Below, piece by piece: positions 1 through 13,005 of a stretch of DNA of 64,000 bases. Below the pieces are notes generated by a model that made no database searches, had not been told where the DNA came from, and saw nothing but the letters and a program-made list of their open reading frames with translations. How positions within the stretch are numbered: position 1 is the stretch's first letter; every line of letters starts with the position of its first letter. This DNA comes from Nemopilema nomurai (Eukaryota; Cnidaria; Scyphozoa; Rhizostomeae; Rhizostomatidae): positions 1,100,873-1,164,872 of the forward strand of contig ML133460.1 of the NCBI GenBank assembly GCA_003864495.1, in the 5' to 3' direction. A program made the translations under genes and the position numbers.

Positions 1-203
1 AGTAAAGGCACTCAGTTAGCAACAGAACCAAAGAGAAAGAAGATTTACAAACTAATGAGGCAACAATACTTCACAGAATATCACAACGCAAAAAGTAACA
101 ATATAATTCTCCTCTATTACAGTTAAGAATATGAGAAAAACCATATAAGTGCGATTCTTCTTCTATTCACGTCGTTGAAATGCAAAAAGAAGAAACTTAC
201 AGG
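1..203. other. 3' flank of ZNRF, no gene seen
   Basis: This stretch lies downstream of the ZNRF stop codon on the minus strand and probably includes its 3' untranslated region. It is AT-rich. I see no coding exon and no clear minus-strand AATAAA signal in it. Confidence 0.4.
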
Positions 204-3200
204 CTACTGCTCGAAGGAGATGTTGAGTTCGGGCTTCTCCTCATCCACCTCTTCTTCTTCTCCCTCTTCTTCTCCCTCTTCCTCTGCAGAGAGAGGAGCT
301 GGCTGCTCAGGGTGCTCCGGGCACGTCCGGCTTCTCTTGAACCAGTCGTCTATACACCTAGCAAACACGAGATTCCACGGATTAAGTTTCATACCGGGAT
401 CTGTATACTGAGAACACAAGAAGAAACACGCATTTTCAGGATAATTATTGCTCAGGGTACAAAAATGGTTGACAACATTAAATGTCTTAGCACAGTCTTT
501 TCTCGCATGTTTTCAAACCTTCTAATTGAAAGAATCCAAGTCTTTATTCAAAGGTCGTTATTTAAAAATTACATTTTTTTGCCGTAGTATATGCGAGAAA
601 AACGATACGATAGTAATAAAGTCTGATTGCTTCTATTAATTGGATAAAATCTATCCAGGTCCTTATTAATATAGGTGTTCATTAATCTTTCGAGAAAGCA
701 ATAACTACATTTTTAATCGGCTGAAAAGAAGTTTTGTAATTTTGGCAGGATTATAATCGACGTACTCTTTTATCCATTGGTTAGCGAAAAACCAATATAC
801 CGAATTGTCGGAATTAAAAATAAAATGTAAGTAGAAACAGACATTTGCAATCTCACTTCTAGAACTAAGGCTGGCTATAGACTTCATTGGGTATCTAATC
901 AAATTAATTTGACACTGGATCTGGAAACAAACCGACAAACATTTGTTTCATATTATTGCAAGCTTAATACTCCCTTTTATCTACACGATGTTAATTAAAA
1001 TCGCACCGAATCGAAGCTTCGGGTTTGCTCTCGGCTTGAAGGAGGGTTTAAAGTTTTCAGCAATATTTTTAAAGCTTCCGCATGCAAAAGTGATTAATAA
1101 ATGGAAAGAGCGCTTCGTTTGTGTACGTTTGTCACAGGACATACGACTGATTAACGAATTCTCTTTTTAGTAAATAATCGAACAAAAAGTTGCAAATGTT
1201 GAAAAGCTAAAGGCAAAACCCTACGACCGCAAAAATCAACAGAAATAAAAGATTCACAATAATGCTGTATAGCCTAAATCGATCGACTGAAATCGAGGCA
1301 TTGCTTCAGATCTGCGTTTGGCAGTGGTGGCCTTACAAGGGTTAGGGGAACAGGGGGCAGATCATGAGATAGAGGCACCAAAGTAAGCTAGGGGCATCAA
1401 ATATACCACTGTATTATAACCAAATATAACGAAAAGGCAGCCGATGTCAAGTTTAGTGTTGGGTTGAAATGTTAGTTTTGTATTTTTACTCATGATGAGA
1501 GACCGCTTCCTGACTTCCTGACACTTGATAATTGTTGTTGAGTCAGCTGATCAGAGGGCTGCCTAGCATATTTCTTGCTGGATTTCATATCCAATACTTG
1601 TGAAAATTTTTGTTACTGCGCTGCAACAACTGCCAGACATATATTCTGCAAATCGGCATAGTTGAAATCAAAACATAAATGTAAAGTTGCTGAAAAAGTA
1701 GCAAAATCTGTAGAACAATAACATGTGCTGACACCTTCCAATGATCTCACTCCAGTAAGCGACACGGGTCATCAACGGCGCCGTGGCTTAGCGGTTAAAG
1801 CGCCTGTCTAGTAAACAGGAGATCCCCGGTTCGAATCCGGGCGGTGCCTTATTTTGATACAACTTTCGAAAAATTTCTTTTTCACTCCCTTCCACGTCTC
1901 AGTTCTACCATCACATATAATTTATTTCCACTTAACATAAGTTCTTCTGTTATGAACTTAAGCTAAATTCTGCTTGCTATCAGTACCGGTATGTTTTTAA
2001 TGCTTATATTGAGAACCATTCACTGTTGCATTGGTCTAAATTCTGGAAAATATAAAAGACTCAAAGTTACTCACAATTTATGGTAAATACATAGGCACGG
2101 AAGTCTTGCTATGGTTTGTCCTGAAAAGAAACTGCATTTAAATGGATAGTGAAAAACAAAACGGTCGACAGTGCATTTCACAAGTAACAACAAAAGACAA
2201 CAATTAATATCATAACACAATGGAATATAGAAAACCATGTTGTCCTTTGAAATATACCTAATATCAAATATTATATAATTCTAATATCCTTTGAAAATAA
2301 CTCTCATGCTTACAACGTACCTTTGGACATTTCTTCAAAGCATATGACACATTCCCCAGAATCCATTATCAAAACATCAGCTGGAAATATTTTTCTTCAT
2401 TAAAAGATGCACATTTATTTTTAAATTTTCAACTACCATAAAATATAATAAAAATACATCCAGTGTATAAAAATTCATTAAAGTCAATTACAAGCAATAA
2501 TTACAGTTAATGTAAAACTAATTTATATATACTTAAAGGAGACATAAAATGCCTCTTAAGTTGTGGGGTTGGACATTTGCATTTGCAATTGAGGGTGGTT
2601 ACTATGGAGGATTTTTTAATTTCAAAGATGCAAAAAGACTGTTTCTAATACACATGGGTGGTTTTAAAAGAGTAAGAGAATAACTCATCATTACAAATAT
2701 GCAAATGACCAGGATTTGTTTAAGGCCACCCATTGCTTTTGCTAATTTTTCTTATTACCCTTTGCATTTCAAGGAACAGTTTTAGTTAGAATGTAAGCAC
2801 AAGTGGAAAAATTTGTCTAGAATATTTTTAAGTGAGGGTATGACGTGTTCCCAGGTTACCAAGTGTACATCTATTTGACAACATTAGGACAAACTTTATA
2901 CTTCGAAAATGAAGCTTCACCTGATCTTTGTCTCTGCAAAATGTTCCCATATTTTCAAGTTAAAACAGTCAGCAATAATTATTTTAATAACTTCACTATA
3001 TGGGTCATTCCAGCCAAGATCAACAAATGCATGTCAAGTCATGTCTTCAAATTTTCTTCATTTTTTCACTATTTGATGGTGTTCACAAGATATGTTAACT
3101 GTCCAAATTTCAGATCAATATCTTCTGTCCTTTTTGAAATATCATCATTTAAAATTTTACCGAATGCCAAAATTTTCGAAAAATAAATTTCCCTATTTTT

Positions 3201-5263
3201 AGATGCCAATATCAAGTAAATGTAGTACTTTAAGATACTTATAGTATCTGTTGCCTGAAGTAATCCAATAAAACCACACAAAAATATATTATCTAATGCT
3301 TGAAGTTGCCAAAAATGGGTGAAATTTAAGATTTTGACCTGGAAATACCATCATAACAGATAAAGCTCAAGTCCAGATCTTCTTTTGGTGGAAAATACCC
3401 TTTGGGGGTAGTTATAATTCAGTGGTTGGAGCAGTCTAGAAATCCATCATCATTAGCTTACCTGGTGTCAAAAATGAAAGAAAACTGAAATTTTTTGCAA
3501 AATGACAGTTTTTTCCGAACATTAGGATACAATTTTCAGGTTAGGATCAAATGAAACCCTTGACAACTAGGCATTTTCTAAAACTAGGCCAGGAGTGCTA
3601 CAGAAAATTGAGCAATTCAAGCTGTCATTGCCTTTTAAATTCAAATGCTGGCCCTTTTGACCAAAATGAAAATTTGAAGAATTTCACAACTTTAGGCTTA
3701 TATATTCAATATATTCTAACAGTATCTCTTTTTGAAATGTAATGCATCTTTAATATCTGATCAAACAGAAATTTGATATGTTCACTTTGATAAGAATAGC
3801 CAGTGAGGCCTCCACACAACTAGGGCTAGAGATATAAAAACATGTAGATAGTAACATTTGTGTTTATTTCATTAGAACAAGAGGAGAGGCTGCCTCTGGT
3901 TGTCATTCTGTTGCAGGTATCTATGAGGATTTTTATCACAAAAATGAAACAGAACTCACCATTATAGGAGATGCGTGGCTTTGAAAGGCATTCTACCAGA
4001 TGAACTTCTAAGGTGTCTGAATGGAGTGTCTTACTACAAACTGGACACTTCAGTTCTACAATAATAAAAAAATAGTAGTAATACAATCTGAACATTAGAA
4101 AGTAAAATTTTACGTAAAAGTTTATGCAAGAATATCACAAGTTTTATGTGAAACAAAGAGTTTCATTCTTTTTTCTCGTCAGATAACTGGCTGGACAAAT
4201 ACTTACAACAAAATTTCCAATTGTGTAAAAAAAGAAAAAAATAAACTTAAAATAAATAAACTCCATTGTCCATTGTCAAAAACAAAATATTAAGAACTAC
4301 TTTGTTATTTCATGAATCCTTACCATTAATTAGCAGAACAATACAAAATGATAACACTACCCATTATCATAAGAAAACAACAAGACAATAGTTTGTTGTG
4401 CACCTAACACAACATATATATATATATATATATACCTAACACAACATATATATATATATATATAATTCTAAACCTTTTGCTAAATCTTGACAATGATACA
4501 AATATATCTTGAAAAATTATTTTCGCCTGAAAATCTCCAGTAGGGAAAATCTCCTATTGAATACATCAGATGAATTATGGCCATGATTGAGAACCTCTTA
4601 TCAATGGCGCCCACAGATTAACACACTGATTTGCATAGCAAGTAGACCTTGCTCAATAAACCTCTGGTCTTTTGGGGCAAACATTAGTAACCAGCGAGTT
4701 GCCCTGCTATGATCTATAACTAATTAAACAATCAATTCATGGCACTGATTAACCAGAAAGTGCGTTTAATAAAATTCGAATTAACCATCGGTAATCTGAG
4801 TAGCTCCAATTCAAAAACAGGATGAACCAATATAAGTAATATTTACCAACACAATTTTTGTTGTTTATTAAGGCTTTGAAATATTGTGGAAACACACATA
4901 GCCAGAGTGAGAATATTTACCTGAAAGAAAGGCAGAGAACAGTTGAGAGGGCAATGAATTTGTCTCATTTGAATCGTCCCTTTCCCGTCTCCGGCGCCTT
5001 CTACCGTTTACTTGCAAGCTAGCTGACGCTAGGCCGAATTCGGAGACATATCTTTGGTCGCACAGCTCACGAGGAACAGATAGCGGCCTGCCTTCGTTGC
5101 CTATATCATTGAAAGTTCTCGCTCGTATTCTGTCATGGCTTCCATGGGCTCGTCCTGGGTCACTTCCAGTAGCAACGAGAGGACTCGATGACGTATGAGC
5201 ATAGCTAGCCCTGTTTTGCTGCCTTGAATTCGGTGAATTAGAAGTAGACTGTTTTCCTCCCAT
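204..5263 (-). CDS. ZNRF: ZNRF1/ZNRF2-type E3 ubiquitin ligase, N-myristoylated RING protein (5 exons)
   Basis: Membrane-associated E3 ligase of the ZNRF1/2 family, which acts on endosomal and lysosomal membranes. Exons (minus): 4921-5263, 3960-4055, 2321-2380, 2075-2120, 204-357. Phases close exactly (699 nt, 232 aa; human ZNRF1 is 227). The start MGGKQS carries the N-myristoylation Gly2. A long Ser/Arg-rich linker follows. Exon 2 encodes the zinc-finger-like part (LKCPVCSK, then HLVECLSKPRISYN). Exons 3-5 form the RING: CVICFEE, then LPCLCIYHKLC, then IDDWFKRSRTCPEHPEQ. All RING ligands are seen. The protein ends in an unusual run of acidic residues (EEEGEEEGEEEE) absent from the vertebrate proteins as I recall them. 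The last acceptor is the TAG just before GTGTATAGACG, which restores the RING Cys. I cannot separate ZNRF1 from ZNRF2; it may be the single invertebrate ancestor. Confidence 0.93.
1777..1848 (+). tRNA. tRNA-Thr (anticodon AGU)
   Basis: A 72-nt cloverleaf can be folded by eye: acceptor GGCGCCG pairs with CGGTGCC (one G-T pair), D stem GCTT/AAGC, anticodon stem CCTGT/ACAGG with loop CTAGTAA (anticodon AGT), and T stem CCCGG/CCGGG with loop TTCGAAT. The internal Pol III A box (TGGCTTAGCGG) and B box (GGTTCGAATCC) are both present. There is no intron and no encoded CCA. A TTTT terminator follows within 4 nt (1852-1855), with a second at 1878-1882. The gene sits inside the last intron of ZNRF on the opposite strand. 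Confidence 0.96.
1852..1882 (+). terminator. RNA polymerase III terminator of the tRNA-Thr gene
   Basis: A TTTT run lies at 1852-1855 directly behind the tRNA and a TTTTT run at 1878-1882. Oligo-T on the coding strand is the standard Pol III stop signal. Confidence 0.7.
4403..4466. repeat. Tandem duplication of an (AT)n-bearing 32-bp unit
   Basis: The unit CCTAACACAAC followed by an (AT)n run occurs twice in a row, starting at 4403 and 4435. It is a microsatellite inside the first intron of ZNRF. Confidence 0.8.
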
Positions 5264-7655
5264 TTGATTTTCTCCTTCAATTAAATAGCCTAAAGAATCG
5301 CAGCCTGCAAGGCGTTGGCAACTGATCTACTCAAATTGGTTTGTTGGTTTGCGAAAACGCGGCCGTGCCTAAGGTATTTCGTTCACGAAACATAACAAAT
5401 ACCTCATGCCAGTATATCTTTGAAAATCTTCATTCAATCGGAGTTTGTGCTTGCAGTATGAGAGAGCCTTGCAAGCTTCTATGAATCACTATCCAAGCTA
5501 CACTTCAGTGATAAACTTTCATGCATTACAGCGCAGAGAACTTTCCGCCATCATAAATTGTTCGACTTCGAGAAATATATTAGGATGATAACAAAGATCG
5601 AATTGTATCATGGGAAGCACCTCGATTGCATTATGAAGAGGACAAAATCAACACATGCGAACAAATATATTTTCTTTAGAAGCAATTTAGAAAACAAAGC
5701 AAAGACGTTTCCTAATTACTGAGAGTATTCTACTAAACTATGAGTCTATTAAATCTCTTCTAAAGATCGCTGCTATTTTACTTTCACTTTGTTACTTAAA
5801 AAACGTTCCGATAACGGGTTGTCCGCTTATTTATTCAGAATAAAGTAGGTCCCCGTGAGTAAGGAACCCCCTTATATAAGAAAATGCGCAATTATCTTCA
5901 AAAGGAGCTTCTTTCATAAGAGTTTTATGACTAAAAGCAAAATGTTTTCTATTTTTGCATAAAGCACATTAGTGATGTTAGAACATTGTACTGTTCATCA
6001 TATATTGTATACTACTATCAGCAGGCCCGCCGAGAGGGGGGGGCAAGGGGGGCAACTGCCAAGGGGCCCGGCGCCAGATAGGGGCCCGTCAATAAGTCTT
6101 CAATTTTTTAAAATGGTAATTTTTGTATCAGGGAAGTCATAATAATAAATCAAATAACCGTTAACAAACAAAATACCCATCAAGTAAACAAAATAGGTTA
6201 ACAGGCAAGGTATTTTGTGCTTGTACATGGCCCTGATGTCTAAAAAGCAAAGTGCTCAAGCTAGAAATTAATTTGATTTTGATATCGACCATAAGAACTC
6301 ATCCAGTTGCCGCTTATTTTAGGAATATAACTTGACCTAGTCTGAAAAGCTGAACAAAATATGAGTCTGATTCATTAACTCGTTAAGTTATTAACCTTTT
6401 AACAGGCCGGAGACAATGGTATCGAATTCCAATTATCTATATAATGCTTCTTATTTTTCAAAATGATGGGTTAATTTGCATTTTGTGAGATTAATCCACA
6501 GTGATTAAAACTCCAAGACAAAAAGTTGTTCTGAATCATGCGGAAACGTGACCCAAGTTGCGAAAATTGGCGGGAAGGGGGGCCTGTGAGCTCGAGCTGC
6601 CCTGGGGCCCGTCGTGGCTCTCGGCGGCCCTGACTACCAGTAATGTCCAACACACATGCATGCACGGTACATTCACATACCTTGACTTGGTTTAACTTTT
6701 ATGTATAAAAACCCTGATTATGAAAAGGTCGCTTTGAAGAAGAAACTTTCTGAGGTTTCAATTTAAAAAGTGCTTTCCTATTTCAGAACCTACTGCAAGT
6801 ACTTGGCTGAGACATGATGTTTTGGCGGTGCTTCTTCGTCAGAGAACGTGTTCCATGTATGTTTTAAGATAGCGAAAAGAAAAATTCTATAAAAATTTTT
6901 GTAGACCCGAATTCTGGAAGCAAGCTACCAAGAGAACTTGGCCTAATTTTTAAGAACTTCGGATAAGACACGTTTGGTAATATTTATTGGAAGGTTGATA
7001 TTCGATAAAGGTGTCCCTTTTTCTCGAAGGAACGATAAATAATGCGAGAAGCACAACACAGAAAAGCCTGCAAATAATTGCGGGGGCCTGCAAATAATTG
7101 CAAATAATGATGTTATTCATTATTGTTATTATCACCACAATTATTGTAACGACAGTGATGATGATGATGATGATGTATGTGTATCACTCATTCCTACAGT
7201 CGAAAAATCACTTATAAATCGTACAAATTAAATAAACAGTTCTTTGCTTCAATCCACACACATTAATGAGTGAATATTGAGGCACTGTGTTCTTTTAATG
7301 TACACCAAAAGCTGCTCCTATCGATTACCTACTTTATCCATATATCATATGGTTTAAAATTGAAACTCTGTACATCTTTAGTTTCACGCGATTAACCGTA
7401 TGTAACTTTAAGGGAAATTCGCTACATTAAAATTTGATTAGATTAAAATGCTGCAAACTTTCAACTTGCGGAAAATTCAAAACCTAAATAGCCGATTTGA
7501 AAAGTGGAATTGACTGATTAACTCAATAAATAAGGATCAAGTCGCCTTGTTCGTCTTCTTTGTAGGTCAGATTTTATGCAAATATCAATGCGAGAAGCGA
7601 CCCTTTGCTAATCGGGAACAATCTAGAGTATCAATCCTTGGCCTTCGCTACGATC
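5264..7655. other. Intergenic region between ZNRF and DDX28
   Basis: This holds the ZNRF promoter and 5' UTR at its left end and the DDX28 3' flank at its right end. The only structured element I recognise is the hAT-like MITE at 6022-6632. A short (GAT)n run lies near 7157-7176. No coding exon was recognised on either strand. Confidence 0.5.
6022..6632. mobile_element. hAT-like MITE (non-autonomous DNA transposon)
   Basis: The ends are inverted repeats: CAGGCCCGCCGAGAG on the left, and on the right a sequence whose complement reads CAGGGCCGCCGAGAG (14 of 15 match). They are flanked by near-identical 8-bp direct repeats, ACTATCAG at 6014-6021 and ACTACCAG at 6633-6640. An 8-bp target duplication and CAGRG-type termini are typical of hAT elements. 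The G-rich sub-terminal stretch (GGGGCCC) occurs near both ends. The 611-bp interior has no transposase frame. Confidence 0.85.
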
Positions 7656-7871
7656 TTATGACTTCAAAGTAGACGCCTCTTGCGGAAGGAGTCTGCCATG
7701 TTTGATCCTCCTTCGCAGCCGCCTTCGTCTGCTGAATAGATGGGAAACATCTTGGCTGTCGTCAATCGTGGCGCGAAAAAGTTTGTAGATGTCTTGATTC
7801 TGTTCGGTGATGAAGCTGATCACTGTAAATGAAGTGCAGATGATTAGCGAATCATTTAACCAATCTAAGAC

Positions 7872-7902
<31 letters not shown>

Positions 7903-10900
7903 CTATGTCTCCTCGCCAATCGTGTTCAAGGGTTATATCGTTTTTTGAAGTTCTAGTTTTTTCAAGAACGATTTCAAAAACTTACTTGTAGATAAGTGTT
8001 AAAATATTCAAATTTGTATTGATAATTTCCGACTTATCAATATAACAATATTTTAAGTTTCAACTTCTGGTTACGATTGGCCGTGTGCCTTCTACACACA
8101 CAAAAACGCACATTTCAAAAGATACGCTTGAAACTGCAGCTTGCGTACTGTTTTCCCACACAACTCAGTTTCTCCTCCACTCCAGCACATTTTCAGAGTG
8201 TTTAACAACAAAACATTCGAGAATTGGACCAATAACAATAGAAAGGCATGCAAAACAGCAACTGCGATTGCATATTTCATTGAAAAAGCTTCATCGCACA
8301 GAATTTCATAGTAGCAAGAAGCAGTAAAAAACAGTTTTTGCATACATAAGTATTCTTTCGTCTGACCGTCCTAACGTGGGTAATTGACCAAAAGCTGACG
8401 AATTAAATAGCAAATTGTGGCTTGTAATCACTAGTAGGTGGTAAAAAGAGCTTGTGATTGGCTGTAAATGTTTATTTTATTCCTGGAAATTGAAAACAAA
8501 CTTTCGCTCACCTTTTCCTTCCGATCCGGCTCGCCCTGTTCGACCAGATCTGTGGAGTATGTCCGCAACATTCAATGGGAAATCAAACAGAACAACCAAA
8601 TTCACATTTGGAATATCCAAGCCACGTGCAGCGAGCCCTGTTGTTATTAGAACATTATACCTGCCTTTCGTGAGTCCGTCCACAATGGCAAGTCGCTCGC
8701 TAGTGGAAAGACCACTGTGCAAAAAACAAATATGCTTGTGCCATCGCGAAAGGAACTGTGGGAAGACAAAGCCTTCAACATTGGACTCGTCAGTGGTGTT
8801 GCAACGTTCATCACTAGTTTCTAGGCCAGATTCTGAGGTCTCATCCTTTGTCAAATATCTGCTAGCCATTGGTCTATCATTCTTCTTCTCCATTAACGTT
8901 TGAAAAAGCTTCTCTGCAGTCGATACCTTATTAAGAAATACGATACTTTTGAAACAGTCCTTTGCCTCACCTTGGCACTTTTCCAAAGAGCTACTCTGAC
9001 CAAGACTCAAATTGGAAGCTGACAGTTCCCGTTCAAGCAGAGCTCCTAAAATTACACTCTTTTCTTGAAAGTTATCTTCTAGCTGAACAAACAAAAACTT
9101 TGTGTCTTTCAAAACTTTGTGGGCCATATCGGATTGAATGAGCTTGACATTAGAAACAAATTTCTCAATTAATGACAGAGTAGTTTTTTTGCCTCCTTTT
9201 GGTATGGTTGCTCCTGCAAAAACAAACTGCGGTGCTTCCTCTGCATGCTTAAAAATATATTTTTTCACTGATTCTCGTTTCTTTCGACGCAATGACTCCT
9301 TTCGACTGAAGTCAACTTTTCGTCCAGTGAAGAATTCGAAAATTTTTCGAACCTCCGTGAACTGGGCAACAAACATGAGATCTGCTTCATCAAAGACGAT
9401 GCAGTCGATATTGTTGATGCTCTGCCAGTCGTAATGCATGAGAAATTTGGGAGTAGTTATGATAAACTCGGTGGAGTTCTTGACACAGAGGGGACTGTTG
9501 TCGCTAGCAACACTGATGTCGTCAATGCCAAGATCCTTGCAAACGGTACCAATCTGAAATTAAATAAGATTAAAGTTTGAAGAAGAAAGCAAACATACGG
9601 CTGTCGCTCATAAACAAGACTCGCATTTTACGAAAATATGTAAAGAATATTTCTACATATAAGGATAAGCTTCTTGTGAAAGTTTGAAGATACGAAACCA
9701 CTCTGTTGAATATTTTGTACGTTTTATCTGTAACGGTAATCATAAAATGGTGTAAGATGCTGTTTGCTTATCATTTATCATGAAATGCTTGTTAGTGCAT
9801 AAATTGTTCGATGATGGCAAAAGTCTAGAAAAACTTCTGAATTGAAACTTGCTGGAAACAGTTTTCTCTTGTTTTAACGAAAAATAATGATAGTATAACT
9901 AATTTCATACCCCTTACTTGACATTGAAAAGTAAGATGATTGAAGATTGATGGAATTTAATGTCTATTGACTGCAAGGCATTGTCTAATTTATCTAAATG
10001 TTAGTTTTGTTTTTATCACTTAGTCATTCACATTCATGTTTGATTTATTCCTTGCCAATTGGTAATTAGGTGAAATATTTTCAGATTGAGCAAACACAAT
10101 TAAATTCAATTCAAGTTAAATATGATATCCTGGGGAGTAAAAGATATGGACACAGCATCAATCTTCCTAGTCCTTGTTCTATTAGAGGTCACCTTAACAA
10201 AATTTGACAGAACAAATCCTTGGATCTATGTGTTTATGATACTCTACTTCCTATCATCATTAAGAACTTTCACTACATTCACCTTTTTCAAATTGAAACT
10301 TTCACTACATCCACTTTCACTACATTCAAACTTTGTTCTTGAATTTGTTGCATGAATTTGGTTGTCATCTACATTAATATGTGTCATGATTAATTCCCTA
10401 TTTTCTAGTTTAATTTGTATAAGCAAATATGACTTGCTTTAATCACATGCATTTTCAGTAGTCACTGAAAATGATTCTAGTTTCAGTTAAAGTTTCAATC
10501 ACAATAAGAGCCACGGATTTCACTATGGACAAGAATTTTTATAATTCAACATAACTAATGAACTCAATAGTCAGAAAAAGAAGCCCTTACTAATCATTAC
10601 TCTTTTCCTAAACTACTTACTTTAGCTTTATTTTCCAACAGCTTATTCCATTTTTTTTATCAAACTCTTTCAGTGACTCCAATGAACAAAGATTAACCAT
10701 TATTCAAAAAGTACATGGCAAAATATATCCTTAAAACGAAATTTAAAGGTGGTACATCAAAAATGGAATACCTGATGTAATAGTTCTGTTGTAGGGGCAA
10801 ACACCAAAGTGTGTGAAGGAGTAATAAGTTTATTGTGGAAGAATTTTCTTCTTTTCTGCATTTTCATGATTATTGGAAGAAGATAACCTACAAAGAGAAG

Positions 10901-13005
10901 CCTATAGCAGAACTTTCGCAAAAAATTATTTTTACTTGCATAAACTAATACACTCACAACAATGGAATGAGAAACTGATTAAGATGTTTTGTATCAAATA
11001 CAATATTAGTAGCAATATGGCAAGCACCATAGTAGTTATTGAGTGCTATAAGTAGCTTGAAAATTTAAAAGTGAAACAGCTGACAGAAAATTGCAATAGT
11101 TTTGCTGCACCAAATATGGCTAAAGACAAATTATGATGACATGCAAAATCAGCTGACACAAAGTGTCTTTCAAATTTTATTTGAAAAGTGGAGATAAAAT
11201 TCCACTATATAAAAATGTTTCTGAGAAAAAACTGTAAGATAAAAATGTTTCAACTGCCTATCAGAAAGGAATGAAAATAAAATGTTCACTACATATTTCT
11301 GCTTTCTAAAAGTAACTACATGAAACTAATGCCTGAAAGCAATACTTACACAATGTTTTTCCGCTCCCAGTCTCAGAATTTATGATAACATTTCTGCCTT
11401 CAAAAATAGTTGCCATAGCCTTCAAAGATCAAATGATAAATAATCAAAAATAAACTCTAACATAAGCAATTAATGACTTTTAAAGCAGTGCTCACACTGC
11501 ATGAGATTGTGCAAACTTTTGCTAGTTGACAGCTGTGAGTTTATTTCCTTCATGGCTATATCATTTGAAAAGCAATATTAATTACAATATTCTATGTTTT
11601 TCAATTTTGAAAATTAATTGAAAATCTGCATTAGTTGCTTTTTGCTTGGCAAAATAGATCAATTTTTCAATATGGACAGGGTTGTCCTGGATGTGACATA
11701 CATTGCTTAGTTTGAATAGAAAAAAAAAACAAGTTCAAGAAATTTCATAAGCTTTAAATGTGAATGCTGTCTTAGAAATTACATCATTTTAAATTCGTCC
11801 CAGCTTCGCTTCCCAGCCTCTCAGTTTTCAGATCATTTCACATTGGAGTCACTGTAGTGACTCTATTTAGGCCTGTTTACATCAATTTTTCCTTCTCATA
11901 AATTCCATCATTTTCCCACATTCTCACATCGCAGCACAGGCATCCTCTACATCACTCTCATATCACGTATTCGCTAATCCCTATTGTTTACTTAATCTCG
12001 GCCACGCTATTCAATTTACTCATCACCTTCACTCGCCCTTCCTATCCTTTGTTTTCCTTACATCATTCGTGCTAATTTTAGATATTCATTTCTGTATATA
12101 AGCATGTTAATTTTTATGTAAGTTAGTTCAGTTCAGTTCAGAGTTCAGTGACAATCAAGCAACACACTGTCTCTCTCTCTGGCTCCGTGTTCTCTGCACG
12201 TAAAATAAGACTCGTTGGGTTTGGAAATGACACGATAGTCTATGTATGGTTTTATTAGTGAATGAATCGCATCTAACAAGGCTCAATACTCGTTACACTA
12301 AATCACTTTCTCTAAACTAAACAGTTCTCATAAATGGTAAATTACATTCCAAATTAACAAGGAACTATAAAATACTACAACTGTTATCACAGAATTCTTT
12401 GTTATTTTTACAGCTGATATGGTCCGATTGAAATCCCAAAATTTGAATGGAAAATTACAACTTTGGAAACTGCTACTTCTTAGGCCAAATCTGAAATTGT
12501 ATGTAGATTTTTTATTGTTCAATTTATTCTCAATTAATTTTGCAGTTGGATACAACGAAAAATATCCTTTCCACAATTGCTTACATGTGAGTCTTGTGAG
12601 TCGACATCATTCTTTAACAATAGCCCCAGCCTCTCATCCTTTAAAATATTATCATTTTCAATAGATGTTTTGCATGCATATTGACCATTCACCGTTTGGT
12701 ACTCTCCTATGTTTCAAGATTATTTTGCTTCAAACATAACCTAAGACTTATCAAGAAACCATGTCAATTATGGTCTTGTCTGATCTAGAATGTTGCTGTC
12801 ATAAATAAAAAACTGCGCCCAATATCATGGCGGGGCACCAACTTCGTACTACCTTCTCTTGAATTTCTGTTGGCTTTTCGATCCCTTTCTTGCGAATTCC
12901 TTCTAACAGAAGGTCTGTTACTTCTAGCTGACCAAACGTTTTCCATCGTTTAAACAACAGTTTGCTGGTTTTCAGACATTTCCAAGTAAACATTCGGGGG
13001 AACAT
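7656..13005 (-). CDS. DDX28: DDX28-like mitochondrial DEAD-box RNA helicase (5 exons)
   Basis: ATP-dependent RNA helicase. Human DDX28 acts in mitochondrial RNA granules in assembly of the large mitoribosomal subunit. Exons (minus): 12853-13005, 11350-11419, 10772-10887, 8512-9553, 7656-7822, together 1548 nt, 515 aa, all phases closing (human about 540). The start MFPRMFTWKCLKTSK is basic and amphipathic, fitting a mitochondrial leader; an in-frame TAG lies further upstream with no other ATG. Motifs in order: Q motif (KPTEIQ), I (SETGSGKT), Ia (PTTELLHQ), Ib (TTPKFL), II (DEAD), III as GAT instead of SAT (FAGATIP), V (TTGLAARGLD), VI (HRSGRTGRAG). The C-terminus (SRRRRLRRRIKHGR) is strongly basic, suiting rRNA binding. 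Assignment to DDX28 over other DEAD helicases rests on overall resemblance and the mitochondrial-type start. Confidence 0.85.
7874..7904. repeat. (CAAT)n microsatellite
   Basis: Seven or so copies of the tetranucleotide CAAT/AATC lie in a row. They are in the last intron of DDX28 (minus strand). Confidence 0.8.

Noticed and set aside
7874..7904. Direct repeats considered as a CRISPR-like array
   Set aside because: They are a simple tetranucleotide microsatellite without spacers, in an animal intron.
11850..12300. Possible solo LTR in DDX28 intron 1 (TGTAGTG start, TATATAAGC, GTTACA end)
   Set aside because: No matching target duplication or inverted TG...CA ends could be fixed, and no internal retroelement sequence lies nearby.
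12799..12852. Extension of DDX28 exon 1 past AAG at 12853
   Set aside because: The conserved sequence stops at the GTAGTA donor and resumes in the exon at 11419 with AMATIFEGRNVII.
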